In this document: positions 45,958 to 54,881 of the stretch, piece after piece
How the letters are laid out: the number at the start of each line of letters is the position of its first letter
Numbering within the stretch: position 1 is the stretch's first letter
Assembly: GCF_016469035.1 (NCBI RefSeq)
Contig: NZ_JAEHJZ010000021.1
Span: 1 to 64,000 of the forward strand
Source: Gelidibacter salicanalis
GTDB lineage: Bacteria; Bacteroidota; Bacteroidia; Flavobacteriales; Flavobacteriaceae
Length of the DNA: 64,000 nucleotides
Reading direction: 5' to 3'
Notes under the pieces: model-generated
What the model was told of the DNA's origin: nothing
Seen by the model: only the letters and a program-made list of their open reading frames with translations
The model's database searches: none
Position numbers and translations under genes: made by a program

Positions 45958-47226
45958 ATGTTACAAGTACCATTTATTAGAGAAAACCGAGAAAAAGTGA
46001 TTGAGGGCTTGAAAAAAAGAAACCTTGACGCTACACAAATGATTGATGACGTCATTGCACTTGATGAAACAAGACGACGTTTACAAACGGAATTGGACAA
46101 CACCCTGGCAGAATCCAACGGTCTATCTAAAGAAATTGGAACCTTGTACAAATCAGGACAAGCAGATAAAGCAAATGCTTTAAAAGAACGAACAGTAGAG
46201 CTCAAAGAGACTTCAAAAACACTTGGCGACGACCTTAATACTACTGTTGAAAATTTAAGTCAATTGCTCTACAAACTTCCAAACGTGCCGCATACAAGCG
46301 TTCCTGCAGGAAGCACTGAAGATGATAATGAAGAAGTGTTCAAAAAAGGAGACATTCCAAAATTGCACGCCAACGCTATACCGCATTGGGAATTGGCAAA
46401 AAAATACGACATTATTGATTTTGAATTGGGCAACAAAATTACCGGAGCAGGGTTTCCTGTCTACAAAGGTAAAGGTGCAAGATTACAACGTGCTTTGATT
46501 GCCTATTTTTTAGATAAAAACACAGCTGCCGGATATACAGAGTACCAATTGCCACTGTTGGTCAATGAAGCATCAGGCTTTGGTACTGGCCAGTTACCAG
46601 ATAAAGAGGGCCAAATGTACCACGTTACGGAAGACAACCTGTATCTGATCCCTACGGCTGAAGTTCCTGGAACCAATATTTTTAGAGATGAGCTGTTAAA
46701 TGAATCTGAACTGCCAATTGGGATAACAGGCTACACGCCGTGTTTTAGACGTGAGGCTGGAAGTTATGGTGCTCACGTAAGAGGCTTAAACCGTTTACAT
46801 CAATTTGATAAGGTTGAAATTTTACGTGTAGAGCATCCTGACAATTCTTACAAAGCCTTAGATGGTATGGTCGAGCACGTTAAAGGCATTTTAGACGAAC
46901 TACAGCTACCTTACCGTATTTTGCGTTTATGTGGTGGGGACCTAGGTTTTACCTCAGCACTGACCTATGATTTTGAAGTGTTTTCTACAGCACAAGACCG
47001 TTGGTTAGAAATCTCTTCAGTGTCAAATTTTGAAACCTTTCAGGCCAACCGCTTAAAATTGCGATTTAAAAATGCTGAAGGCAAAAATGAATTGGCGCAT
47101 ACGCTCAACGGAAGTTCTTTAGCTTTACCCAGAGTTTTAGCTGGAATTTTAGAGAATTATCAAACAGAAAATGGCATCACAATTCCTGAAGTCTTAAGAT
47201 CATATACAGGATTTGACAGCATCTAA
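45958..47226 (+). CDS. serS: seryl-tRNA synthetase
   Basis: 422 residues. The long N-terminal antiparallel coiled coil (about 25-105) that binds the tRNA-Ser extra arm is followed by the class II catalytic domain: motif 2 FRREAGSYGAHVRGLNRLHQF (about 262-282) and motif 3 LNGSSLALPRVLAGILEN (about 381-398). It charges tRNA-Ser and the first step of selenocysteine tRNA where present. It appears to be its own transcription unit. Confidence 0.98.
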   Translation: MLQVPFIRENREKVIEGLKKRNLDATQMIDDVIALDETRRRLQTELDNTLAESNGLSKEIGTLYKSGQADKANALKERTVELKETSKTLGDDLNTTVENLSQLLYKLPNVPHTSVPAGSTEDDNEEVFKKGDIPKLHANAIPHWELAKKYDIIDFELGNKITGAGFPVYKGKGARLQRALIAYFLDKNTAAGYTEYQLPLLVNEASGFGTGQLPDKEGQMYHVTEDNLYLIPTAEVPGTNIFRDELLNESELPIGITGYTPCFRREAGSYGAHVRGLNRLHQFDKVEILRVEHPDNSYKALDGMVEHVKGILDELQLPYRILRLCGGDLGFTSALTYDFEVFSTAQDRWLEISSVSNFETFQANRLKLRFKNAEGKNELAHTLNGSSLALPRVLAGILENYQTENGITIPEVLRSYTGFDSI

Positions 47227-47359
47227 TTTGTAAGTAATATCTTATAATTTTTAGATGAAATACAAAAAAATGACGTTGTTCGACGAAAATATGGTCATAT
47301 TTTTTGTTTTTCGATAAAATTTTTTCATGTTAGTGGTTCGAAATAGAAATTGACATCAT

Positions 47360-47428
47360 ATGAAAAATTTTATGCGCCTTTTAATACTCATCTCTTTGGT
47401 GGTATTAATGATTAAAGTTTTGATTTAG
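47360..47428 (+). CDS. candidate 22-residue single-helix membrane microprotein
   Basis: ATG to TAG, 22 residues: MKNFMRLL, then an unbroken hydrophobic stretch (ILISLVVLMIKVLI). The pattern of two basic N-terminal residues followed by about 16 hydrophobic ones is that of a minimal membrane helix with N-in topology. It stands alone between serS and the TPR gene and is followed, about 95 bp later, by a perfect intrinsic terminator, consistent with its own short mRNA. No homology can be claimed, and such short ORFs occur by chance. Confidence 0.4.
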   Translation: MKNFMRLLILISLVVLMIKVLI

Positions 47429-47523
47429 ATAGCACATAAAACTCACTAATAAAGAAAACCACACAGGATAATTGAATCATTTTATATAATTAATGGTTAA
47501 TAGCACATTTATTTTGATGGTAA

Positions 47524-47556
47524 TGCCCAAACCAACGTTTGGGCTTTTCTTTTATT
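47524..47556 (+). terminator. strong terminator upstream of the TPR gene
   Basis: GCCCAAAC (47525-47532) and GTTTGGGC (47537-47544) form a perfect stem with a CAAC loop, followed by TTTTCTTTTATT. Confidence 0.85.
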
Positions 47557-47612
47557 AAAACATTCACAATACCAAGATCCCTTAAGTGCTTATATTTACA
47601 TAAATTAGTCTC

Positions 47613-49397
47613 ATGAAAGCGTTTTTATGGGTGATTATCTTTGGTATGGGCTTTTTATCGTATTCACAAAACGATGAAGAACAACTGGCTGCGGACTATT
47701 ACAAGCGTGGCGAATTCCAAAAAGCACTCCTTTCCTACCAAAAGCTCTATAAAGAACAGCCAGGCAATTACAACTATATTTTTCATTTGATTAAAACCTA
47801 TCAGGAACTCGAACAGTTTGATGATGCTGAAGCGCTGATTACCTCCAAAATGACCCAATACCGCAATCCGTCACTGATTATTGAGTTGGGTTATAACTTT
47901 CAATTGCGCAATGACGTAGACAAAGCCACTGCATATTATAATGAAGCCCTTGCAAAACTTGAAGAACGTCTGGAATATGCTGCCTTAATAGCGCGGCAAT
48001 TTGAGCAGCATTCTTTATTGGAGTATGCCATTAAGAGTTATGAAAAGGGCATGGAACTCGACCCTAACCTTAACTACTATCGTGAATTGGCAAGCGCGTA
48101 TGGCGAACAAGGCAATATTGAACTACTATTTAGTAATTACATGGCCTACGTAGATATTAGACCAGAATTCCTGAACAGTATTAAAAGAGAGTTTAGTGAT
48201 TTTGTGTCCGAAAATAAAGATAACCAGAACAACATCCTCTTAAAAAAACTTTTGCTCAGAAAAATACAAACCCAGCCTGATACCTATTGGTACGAATTAC
48301 TCAGTTGGCTGTTCATTCAGGAAAAAGATTACAACAAAGCCTTTACGCAAGAAAAAGCGCTGTATATGAGGCAGCGGGAAAGCTTAAACCGCATTATTGA
48401 GGTAGCTTTGACCGCACTAAGCGACAAGAAAAATACGATTGCCACTGACATTTTTAATTATGTCTTAGAGCATACACAAGACATTTCGGCCATTCTAGAA
48501 GTCAATCGTTATTTACTGACCATTGCAACTGATGCTGCGACTCCCAAAGATTTAATAGCTATTGAAGAAAAATATCAAGAACTGTTTTTCACCTACGGCA
48601 GGGCTCAACAAACCTTGACCTTACAAATAGCCTATGCCAATTTTCTTGCCTTTCAACTGAACCGGCCTGAAGATGCCAGTATTTTCTTAAAGGAAACTTT
48701 AAAACTCAACCTCCCTACAGCTCAACAAGCTACCGTAAAAATGACCTTGGGCAACATTCTAGTATTTCAGGAAAAGTTTAACGAAGGTTTGATTTATTAT
48801 ACCCAAATCCAAGCCAATTTAAAAAACAGCCCAATAGCTCAGGAGGCGCGATTTAAAGTGGCGAAAACAAGTTATTACAAAGGCGATTTTGAATGGGCAG
48901 AATCCCAATTGAAAGTATTGAAGTCTTCCACATCCCAACTTATTGCGAATGATGCTTTAGACTTAAAACTGCTCATTTCAGATAACAAATATGAAGATTC
49001 GCTTCAAGTGGCCTTAAAACTGTATGCCAAAGCAGATTTGATGGCCTTTCAAAACAAAACCGATGCAGCAATTGCACTTTTAGACAGAGTGTTGACTGAA
49101 CATAAAGGCGAGAGCATTGAAGATCAAGCACTTTTTAAACAAGCAGAATTATTTCAGCAGAAAAAACAATATAACAAAGCCATTGCCAATTATGAAGCCA
49201 TCATTGCCCATTACAGTGATGGTATTTTGGCCGATGACGCCTATTATTATTTGGCCGAATTGTACAATAACATTCTTGACCAACCTGATCTGGCAAAGTC
49301 TTTATATGAGAAACTCATCTTCAACCATCAGGACAGCATCTATTTTGTGGAAGCCCGCAAGCAGTTTAGGAGGTTACGGGGCGATGCAATAAATTAA
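47613..49397 (+). CDS. exported tetratricopeptide-repeat protein
   Basis: 594 residues with a signal peptide (FLSYSQ near 18). TPR-like helical pairs run through the whole protein: ADYYKRGEFQKALLSYQKLY at about 28-47, AIKSYEKGMELDPNLNYYRELA in the first third and KQYNKAIANYEAIIAHYSDGIL near 510-532. The last part resembles YfiO/BamD-type outer-membrane TPR proteins. It is likely a periplasmic scaffold for other proteins. No enzymatic motif is present, and the partner is unknown. Confidence 0.85.
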   Translation: MKAFLWVIIFGMGFLSYSQNDEEQLAADYYKRGEFQKALLSYQKLYKEQPGNYNYIFHLIKTYQELEQFDDAEALITSKMTQYRNPSLIIELGYNFQLRNDVDKATAYYNEALAKLEERLEYAALIARQFEQHSLLEYAIKSYEKGMELDPNLNYYRELASAYGEQGNIELLFSNYMAYVDIRPEFLNSIKREFSDFVSENKDNQNNILLKKLLLRKIQTQPDTYWYELLSWLFIQEKDYNKAFTQEKALYMRQRESLNRIIEVALTALSDKKNTIATDIFNYVLEHTQDISAILEVNRYLLTIATDAATPKDLIAIEEKYQELFFTYGRAQQTLTLQIAYANFLAFQLNRPEDASIFLKETLKLNLPTAQQATVKMTLGNILVFQEKFNEGLIYYTQIQANLKNSPIAQEARFKVAKTSYYKGDFEWAESQLKVLKSSTSQLIANDALDLKLLISDNKYEDSLQVALKLYAKADLMAFQNKTDAAIALLDRVLTEHKGESIEDQALFKQAELFQQKKQYNKAIANYEAIIAHYSDGILADDAYYYLAELYNNILDQPDLAKSLYEKLIFNHQDSIYFVEARKQFRRLRGDAIN

Positions 49398-49577
49398 ATT
49401 AGAAGGACTTTTAGTTTAATTTAAGAAATGAAGTTCTATTAAAAAAGACACTGTTTTTTTTGATGACAGCCAAGAACTTCTTTAATTTGCACACATTCTG
49501 TAATGGGATAAAGACGCACCAGAATTTCATCTGTTACCATTGAAATTTGGTACTTTATTTTTTTAAATTTTAATAGT

Positions 49578-49901
49578 ATGATTATATATAACGTCACTTC
49601 AAATGTAGCTGCCAGCGTCCACGACAAATGGTTAGCTTGGATTAAGGAACACATTCCCCATGTATTGGCCACAGGTCATTTTACCGAGGCAAAACTGACT
49701 AAAGTGCTGGTTGAAGAGCATGAAGGTGCTGTCACTTATTCTGTACAATACAGAGCCAAATCACGTGAAGCATTAGAACATTATTATAAAAATGATGCGG
49801 ACAAATTGCGGGGCGAATCCTTAAAAATGTTTGGCGATAAGGTCTTGGCATTCCGTACGGAATTGGAACTTATTGATGAATACACTGTAAAGGCAGATTA
49901 A
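49578..49901 (+). CDS. DUF4286 protein
   Basis: 107 residues. The MIIYNVTSNVAASVHDKWLAWIKEHIPHVL start and the LRGESLKMFGDKVLAFRTEL end match DUF4286, a small Bacteroidota family with a ferredoxin-like (dimeric alpha-beta barrel) fold. The function is unknown. It is often found beside rsmA, as here (171 bp upstream), which supports the assignment. Confidence 0.85.
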   Translation: MIIYNVTSNVAASVHDKWLAWIKEHIPHVLATGHFTEAKLTKVLVEEHEGAVTYSVQYRAKSREALEHYYKNDADKLRGESLKMFGDKVLAFRTELELIDEYTVKAD

Positions 49902-49911
49902 ATTTAGATCA

Positions 49912-49976
49912 GAGAACAGAGAAGAGAGAAGAGAATATAGAGAAGAGAATATAGAGAAGAGAATAGAGAAAATAGA
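49912..49976 (+). repeat. purine-rich AGAGAAGAGAATA tract
   Basis: Repeats of AGAGAAGAGAAT(A/T)AG over about 60 bp, the reverse complement of the TCTCTTCTCTATTC tracts at 16.6-17.6 kb. It lies between the DUF4286 gene and rsmA. Confidence 0.7.
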
Positions 49977-50072
49977 TGGATTCTACTTTTAAAAAATATT
50001 CTCACTAACTTCGCACTTTGAAATTCAGGCCTCGCGCTTCTAATTTTCACTCTCACTAAACCATTCTTATTC

Positions 50073-50858
50073 GTGTCCAAAGATCATCAAGTCAGAGCAA
50101 AAAAACACCTTGGTCAGCATTTCCTGACGGATGAAAGTATTGCTGAAAAAATTGCCGATTCCCTGTCGTATAAAGGGTATGACCACGTCTTGGAAATTGG
50201 TCCGGGTATGGGGGTTCTTACCAAGTATTTATTAAAAAGAGACATTACCACCCATGTTATTGAAATTGATAGAGACTCCGTAGCATACCTCAAAAACAAC
50301 TATCTCAATTTAGCGGATCGGATTATTGAAAAAGACTTTTTAAAATACAACCTCAAAGACGTATTTAAAGAGCAACCTTTTGCCATTATTGGGAATTTTC
50401 CTTATAATATTTCGTCGCAAATTCTGTTCAAAACCTTGGAAATGCGTGATCAGATTCCTGAGTTTTCTGGCATGTTTCAAAAAGAAGTGGCCCTACGCAT
50501 CTGTTCCAAAGAAGGCAGCAAAGTGTACGGCATATTATCGGTACTGACGCAGGCCTTTTATGACGCGACGTATTTATTTACGGTGCCACCAACAGTGTTC
50601 AATCCGCCACCAAAAGTAGATTCTGGGGTGTTATTATTGATCCGAAAAGAAAACTACACGCTTCCTTGTGATGAAAAACTTTTTTTTAGAGTGGTAAAAA
50701 CAGGATTTCAACAGCGTCGAAAAACACTTCGCAACAGTTTAAAATCATTCGATTTATCTGATAATTTAAAATCAAATCCTATCTTTGACCAGCGCCCAGA
50801 ACAGTTAAGCGTAGCAAAGTTTATCACACTGACCCAACTGATAGAAAACGATAATTAA
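50073..50858 (+). CDS. rsmA: 16S rRNA dimethyladenosine transferase
   Basis: 261 residues. The start is GTG at 50073, fixed by the usual [12 protein letters not shown] beginning. The SAM-binding motif [10 protein letters not shown] (about 42-51) and the catalytic [11 protein letters not shown] (about 108-118, N/D-PP-Y/F type) are present. It dimethylates the two adjacent adenines in helix 45 of 16S rRNA (KsgA). The gene is 20 bp upstream of mgtE and probably co-transcribed. Confidence 0.97.
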   Translation: MSKDHQVRAKKHLGQHFLTDESIAEKIADSLSYKGYDHVLEIGPGMGVLTKYLLKRDITTHVIEIDRDSVAYLKNNYLNLADRIIEKDFLKYNLKDVFKEQPFAIIGNFPYNISSQILFKTLEMRDQIPEFSGMFQKEVALRICSKEGSKVYGILSVLTQAFYDATYLFTVPPTVFNPPPKVDSGVLLLIRKENYTLPCDEKLFFRVVKTGFQQRRKTLRNSLKSFDLSDNLKSNPIFDQRPEQLSVAKFITLTQLIENDN

Positions 50859-50878
50859 GTCTTAAAAAAGCACACCAT

Positions 50879-52252
50879 TTGACTGACGAGAGAGAGAACA
50901 TACAATTTGAGCTTACTGACGAACTCATTGAACAGGTACAGCACCTCATCAAAATTAGAGATGACGAGGAGTTAAACAGGCTTTTAATGGAGTTCCATTA
51001 CGCTGATATTGCTGAAATTCTTGATGAAGTTGATCTTGATGAAGCTATGTATGTGATCAAACTCCTAGATTCTGAAACCACTTCAGAAGTCTTAATGGAG
51101 TTGGATGAAGACAATCGTGAAAAAGTATTGCGCAACCTTTCTTCTAAAGAAATTGCAGACGAAGTTGGAGCGCTAGACACCGATGATGCTGCGGATATTA
51201 TTGCAGAATTATCAGAAGAGCGTCAACGCGAAGTGATCCATCACATAGAAGACGAAGGTCATAAAGCGGAGATTACTGAACTACTTGCTTATGATGAGGA
51301 TACCGCCGGTGGACTTATGGCCAAAGAATTGGTTAAAGTTTATGAAACCTGGACGGTTGAGGGTTGTTTGCGCCGTATAAGAGGCCAAGCAAAAGATGTG
51401 ACCAGAGTCCACTCCATTTATGTAGTGAACAAACAAAACAAGCTGGTTGGGCGTCTCTCTCTAAAAGATTTAATTGTTGCCAAAAGCAGCGAAAAAATTG
51501 CCGATATCTACATTAAAAGTGTGGATTATGTAAAAGTTGATGAAGACCCGGAAGAAGTGGCTAAAATAATGGCAAAATATGACTTGGAAGCCATTCCGGT
51601 AGTGGATGATGAGATGGTGTTGTTAGGCCGTATTACCATTGATGATATTATTGACGTTTTACGTGAAGAAGCCGATAAAGATTACCAATTGGCAGCAGGT
51701 ATTACCGCCGATGTTGAGGCCGATGATAGTATTTGGCAACTGACCAAAGCACGCTTGCCATGGCTTCTTATTGGTATGTTTGGCGGTATTGGTGCCGCGA
51801 GTATCATTAACGGGTTTAGCGACGCGATGTTAAAATTCCCGGCCTTATTATTATTTATTCCGCTAGTGCAAGCAACCGCCGGAAACGTAGGCGTCCAGTC
51901 TTCAGCCATTGTAGTACAAGGATTAGCTAATGACACCATTGATGGCAACATTATCAAACGGCTTTTTAAAGAAATGCTCTTGGGCTTGGTTAACGGACTT
52001 GCCATTGCCTTTGTAGTCTTGATCATCAGTCATTTCGGATTTAAAACAACGTACTACGAATCGATGACCATTTGTATTGCCCTTGTAACAGTTATAGTCA
52101 TGGCAGCCTTAATTGGTACATTTATCCCTATTTTCTTAGATAAACGCGGGGTTGATGCGGCAGTAGCTACGGGACCGTTTATTACTACCAGCAATGATAT
52201 TTTTGGGATTATGACCTATTTCCTAATCGCAAAACTGATTTTAGGTTTTTAA
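50879..52252 (+). CDS. mgtE: magnesium transporter MgtE
   Basis: 457 residues. The N-terminal superhelical MgtE_N domain (about 20-135), two CBS domains (about 140-260) and five membrane helices (about 285-457) are in the standard order. Acidic residues line the cytoplasmic part as expected for Mg2+ sensing. ATGPFITTSNDIFGI near the end is the family pore signature. The start is TTG at 50879; the first in-frame ATG is 36 codons later and would cut the conserved N-terminal domain. No magnesium riboswitch was seen upstream. Confidence 0.95.
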   Translation: MTDERENIQFELTDELIEQVQHLIKIRDDEELNRLLMEFHYADIAEILDEVDLDEAMYVIKLLDSETTSEVLMELDEDNREKVLRNLSSKEIADEVGALDTDDAADIIAELSEERQREVIHHIEDEGHKAEITELLAYDEDTAGGLMAKELVKVYETWTVEGCLRRIRGQAKDVTRVHSIYVVNKQNKLVGRLSLKDLIVAKSSEKIADIYIKSVDYVKVDEDPEEVAKIMAKYDLEAIPVVDDEMVLLGRITIDDIIDVLREEADKDYQLAAGITADVEADDSIWQLTKARLPWLLIGMFGGIGAASIINGFSDAMLKFPALLLFIPLVQATAGNVGVQSSAIVVQGLANDTIDGNIIKRLFKEMLLGLVNGLAIAFVVLIISHFGFKTTYYESMTICIALVTVIVMAALIGTFIPIFLDKRGVDAAVATGPFITTSNDIFGIMTYFLIAKLILGF

Positions 52253-52299
52253 TTTATAAAACCACCTCAACTTACAGCCCAATTTCCAAACCCAAACAA

Positions 52300-52377
52300 A
52301 TCAAACAACTCCTTCCCTTCTTTTCAAGGGAAGGAGGATTCAATTCCAGTAAAGGAATTGATGACGGAAGGGTTTTT
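52300..52377 (+). repeat. paired-hairpin repeat, type A copy 1
   Basis: CTCCTTCCCTT/AAGGGAAGGAG, then CAATTCC/GGAATTG, then GACGGAAGGG and T-rich sequence. A second copy is at 52527-52602. Confidence 0.8.
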
Positions 52378-52427
52378 AACCAAACTACAAGCCTCACAAG
52401 AGTATATAAAATCATCTTGAATATCAA

Positions 52428-52490
52428 ACCACCTCGTCTTCTGATTCTTCCCCGAATCAGAAGCCACTCCTCCTTGAAAAGGAGGAGCAT
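52428..52490 (+). repeat. double-hairpin repeat, type B copy 2
   Basis: ACCACCTCGTC is followed by TTCTGATTC/GAATCAGAA and CTCCTCCTT/AAGGAGGAG. The copy at 17361-17425 has TTCTGCTTC/GAAGCAGAA, so both arms changed together. Confidence 0.85.
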
Positions 52491-52526
52491 TTAAATTTAT
52501 ACTTTAATCTTCAAAATATAAAATAA

Positions 52527-52602
52527 TCAAACAATTCCTTCCCTTCTTTCAAGGGAAGGTGGATTCAATTCCAGTAAAGGAATTGAAGACGGAAGGGTTT
52601 TA
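52527..52602 (+). repeat. paired-hairpin repeat, type A copy 2
   Basis: CCTTCCCTT/AAGGGAAGG, then CAATTCC/GGAATTG and GACGGAAGGG, nearly identical to 52300-52377. Confidence 0.8.
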
Positions 52603-52700
52603 AAATATAATGCTGATCACACCCAAAAGTACCCACGCTTTTCTTAATTTTGATACTATAACTTATTAAAACAAAACTCCTATCCTCTCAGGAAATTAGC

Positions 52701-53639
52701 ATGAAAATCCTCCACCTCGATACCAATCACCCGTTACTCATCAATCAACTTAAAGCATTGGGTTTTGAAAATGATGAAGACTATACCTCCTCTAAATCTA
52801 CCATAGAAGAAAAAATCCATGTGTATGACGGCGTGATCATCCGAAGCCGTTTTAGCATTGACAAAACGTTTTTAGATGCTGCTACAAACCTTAAATTCAT
52901 TGGGCGTGTTGGCGCAGGATTGGAAAACATTGATGGTGATTATGCACAAAAAAAAGGCGTCCGCCTAATTGCAGCACCAGAAGGCAACCGGAATGCTGTT
53001 GGTGAGCATGCCTTAGGAATGTTGTTATCGCTATTTAACAATCTCAATAAAGCGGATCAGGAAGTGCGATCGGGACACTGGCTCCGTGAAGACAATAGAG
53101 GTGTTGAATTAGACGGGAAAACCGTTGGGCTTATGGGCTACGGCAATATGGGAAAAGCGTTTGCTAAAAAACTTCGCGGATTTGAGGTCGAGGTGTTATG
53201 TTACGATATTCAAGATCATGTGGGCGATGACCACGCCAGACAAGTATCACTTAATGAATTTCAAGAGAGCGTTGATGTAGTGAGCTTACATACCCCACAA
53301 ACCCCACTAACTTTAGGCATGATCAATACCGGTTTCATCAATGCCATTAAAAAACCATTCTGGTTATTGAATACGGCACGTGGTAAAAGTGTAGTGACCA
53401 AAGATTTGGTGAAAGCTTTACAATCTGGTAAAACCCTAGGGGCAGGTTTAGATGTTTTGGAATACGAAAAATCGTCATTTGAAGATCTGTTTACGTCAGA
53501 AATGCCTGAGGCCTTCCGATACCTTATTAAAGCAAAGAATGTCCTTTTAACCCCTCATGTGGCGGGCTGGACGGTTGAAAGCAAAGAGAAATTAGCCCAA
53601 ACAATCGTTGATAAAATTAAACATCAGTTCACACTTTAG
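52701..53639 (+). CDS. D-isomer 2-hydroxyacid dehydrogenase
   Basis: 312 residues. The NAD-binding GLMGYGNMGKAFAKKL (about 147-162) and catalytic residues Arg in NTARGKSVV (about 226), Glu near 255 and His in LTPHVAGW (about 288) match the D-2-hydroxyacid dehydrogenase family. The short length without a regulatory ACT domain fits the phosphoglycerate dehydrogenase-like enzymes of Bacteroidota. The substrate (3-phosphoglycerate or another 2-hydroxyacid) is not certain, because no serine-synthesis neighbours are present. Confidence 0.88.
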   Translation: MKILHLDTNHPLLINQLKALGFENDEDYTSSKSTIEEKIHVYDGVIIRSRFSIDKTFLDAATNLKFIGRVGAGLENIDGDYAQKKGVRLIAAPEGNRNAVGEHALGMLLSLFNNLNKADQEVRSGHWLREDNRGVELDGKTVGLMGYGNMGKAFAKKLRGFEVEVLCYDIQDHVGDDHARQVSLNEFQESVDVVSLHTPQTPLTLGMINTGFINAIKKPFWLLNTARGKSVVTKDLVKALQSGKTLGAGLDVLEYEKSSFEDLFTSEMPEAFRYLIKAKNVLLTPHVAGWTVESKEKLAQTIVDKIKHQFTL

Positions 53640-53807
53640 TAGCACGGTAATTTATGCGGTCTACTGTTGCTGATTTTAGGGGATTTCTCTAAAATTCTGA
53701 CCGAAATTAATTTTAAATATTTCTACAATGTGTATCTTTATTTGAAACACTAGCTCTGTAGTACCAATCTTTGAGCCTTCAGTGTTTAATACAAATACAA
53801 AAATCTC

Positions 53808-54179
53808 ATGAATCTAGGAGCATTCTCAGTAAGTTTAAGCGTAAAAGACCTTACCATATCACAAGCATTTTATGAAAATCTAGGCTTTACTGTGTTTGCG
53901 GGTCATTTAGATCAGAATTACCTCATTATGAAAAACGGAAATGTCTTAATAGGACTTTTCCAAGGCATATTTGAGAACAATATCCTTACCTTCAATCCGG
54001 GATGGGATGAAAACGCCACCAAATTAGATAAGTTTACAGATGTGAGAGACCTGCAAAAACATCTTAAGTCAAACCAAATTCCGTTGATTTCTGAAGCTGA
54101 CGAAAGCACTTCAGGTCCTGCAAGTTTTATGGTATCTGATCCTGATTGTAATATGATTCTAGTCGATCAACATGTATAA
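53808..54179 (+). CDS. VOC (glyoxalase-like) superfamily protein
   Basis: 123 residues with the two beta-alpha-beta-beta-beta modules of the vicinal oxygen chelate fold: SVSLSVKDLTISQAFYENLGF at the start and SFMVSDPDCNMILVDQHV at the end. The substrate is not identifiable. Another VOC gene lies 0.7 kb downstream. Members are enzymes or antibiotic-binding proteins. Confidence 0.8.
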   Translation: MNLGAFSVSLSVKDLTISQAFYENLGFTVFAGHLDQNYLIMKNGNVLIGLFQGIFENNILTFNPGWDENATKLDKFTDVRDLQKHLKSNQIPLISEADESTSGPASFMVSDPDCNMILVDQHV

Positions 54180-54218
54180 AAATGGTTAACATCCTAAAGC
54201 AATACTAAATTATACACC

Positions 54219-54677
54219 ATGCAATACGAAGCAATCTCGCCTGAAGATTATATCAATCAGGTACCTGAAGACCGCAAGAACAGCTTAAGAACATTACGTA
54301 AAACCATCCTCGATAATTTACCGGAAGGTTTTGAAGAAGGCATTCAATACGGCATGATTGGGTATTATGTACCCCACAGTATCTATCCTGACGGCTATCA
54401 TTGCAAGCTTTCAGATCCTTTACCCTTTATGAGTGTGGCATCACAAAAAAAATCCATCAACTTATACCATAGCGGAATTTATGCAATTCCGGAAATTCAC
54501 GATTGGTTTGTGTCTGAGTATCCTAAACATTCCAAGCGTAAATTAGATATGGGTAAAAGTTGTATTCGGTTTAAGAAAGTGGAAGACATTCCGTTTGAAC
54601 TCATTGGAGAATTGGCTTCTAAACTAACGGTTGAGGAGTGGATTGCGGTTTATGAAACGCATGTGAAAAAGAATTAA
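54219..54677 (+). CDS. DUF1801 domain protein
   Basis: 152 residues. YINQVPEDRKNSLRTLRKTIL, a central EEGIQYGMIGYYVP and SKRKLDMGKSCIRFKKVEDIP match DUF1801, the fold also found in YdhG/YjbR-like proteins. Function unknown. It follows the first VOC gene by 39 bp and may share its transcript. Confidence 0.82.
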   Translation: MQYEAISPEDYINQVPEDRKNSLRTLRKTILDNLPEGFEEGIQYGMIGYYVPHSIYPDGYHCKLSDPLPFMSVASQKKSINLYHSGIYAIPEIHDWFVSEYPKHSKRKLDMGKSCIRFKKVEDIPFELIGELASKLTVEEWIAVYETHVKKN

Positions 54678-54749
54678 TCGTCCGTAAAACATCATAATGG
54701 TATAAATTGTTTCATTATAATAACATGTATATTTCATCAAAAATTTTGC

Positions 54750-54837
54750 AGCGTAAATCTGCGAGATCTGTGGGATAATTTTCCGTACGCTTATTTTTGT
54801 TTCCCGCTGATTACGGAGATGTTCGCGGATTTTTCAC
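54750..54837. repeat. imperfect inverted repeat of the AAATCTGCG type
   Basis: AAATCTGCGAGATCTGTGGGA at the left is roughly complementary to TCCCGCTGATTACGGAGATG-TTCGCGGATTTTT at the right. Elements of this wording are dispersed in many Bacteroidota genomes as far as I recall. It occupies most of the gap between the DUF1801 and second VOC genes. Confidence 0.6.
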
Positions 54838-54881
54838 TAGTATAATAAAAAGTGGATATACATTAAAAAACGAGAATTATT

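Larger units (their letters stand above)
47227..47612. other. 386-bp intergenic region with a microprotein ORF and terminator
   Basis: No long ORF. At 47260-47315 there is an AAAATGAC/GTCATATTTTT inverted repeat that could end serS. A 22-codon ORF at 47360-47428 and a strong terminator at 47524-47556 follow. Confidence 0.6.
52253..52700. other. 448-bp intergenic region filled by hairpin repeats
   Basis: Almost the entire gap is three dispersed repeats in the order A-B-A': 52300-52377, 52428-52490 and 52527-52602. TAATTTTG at 52645-52652 is a possible -7 element for the next gene. Confidence 0.75.
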
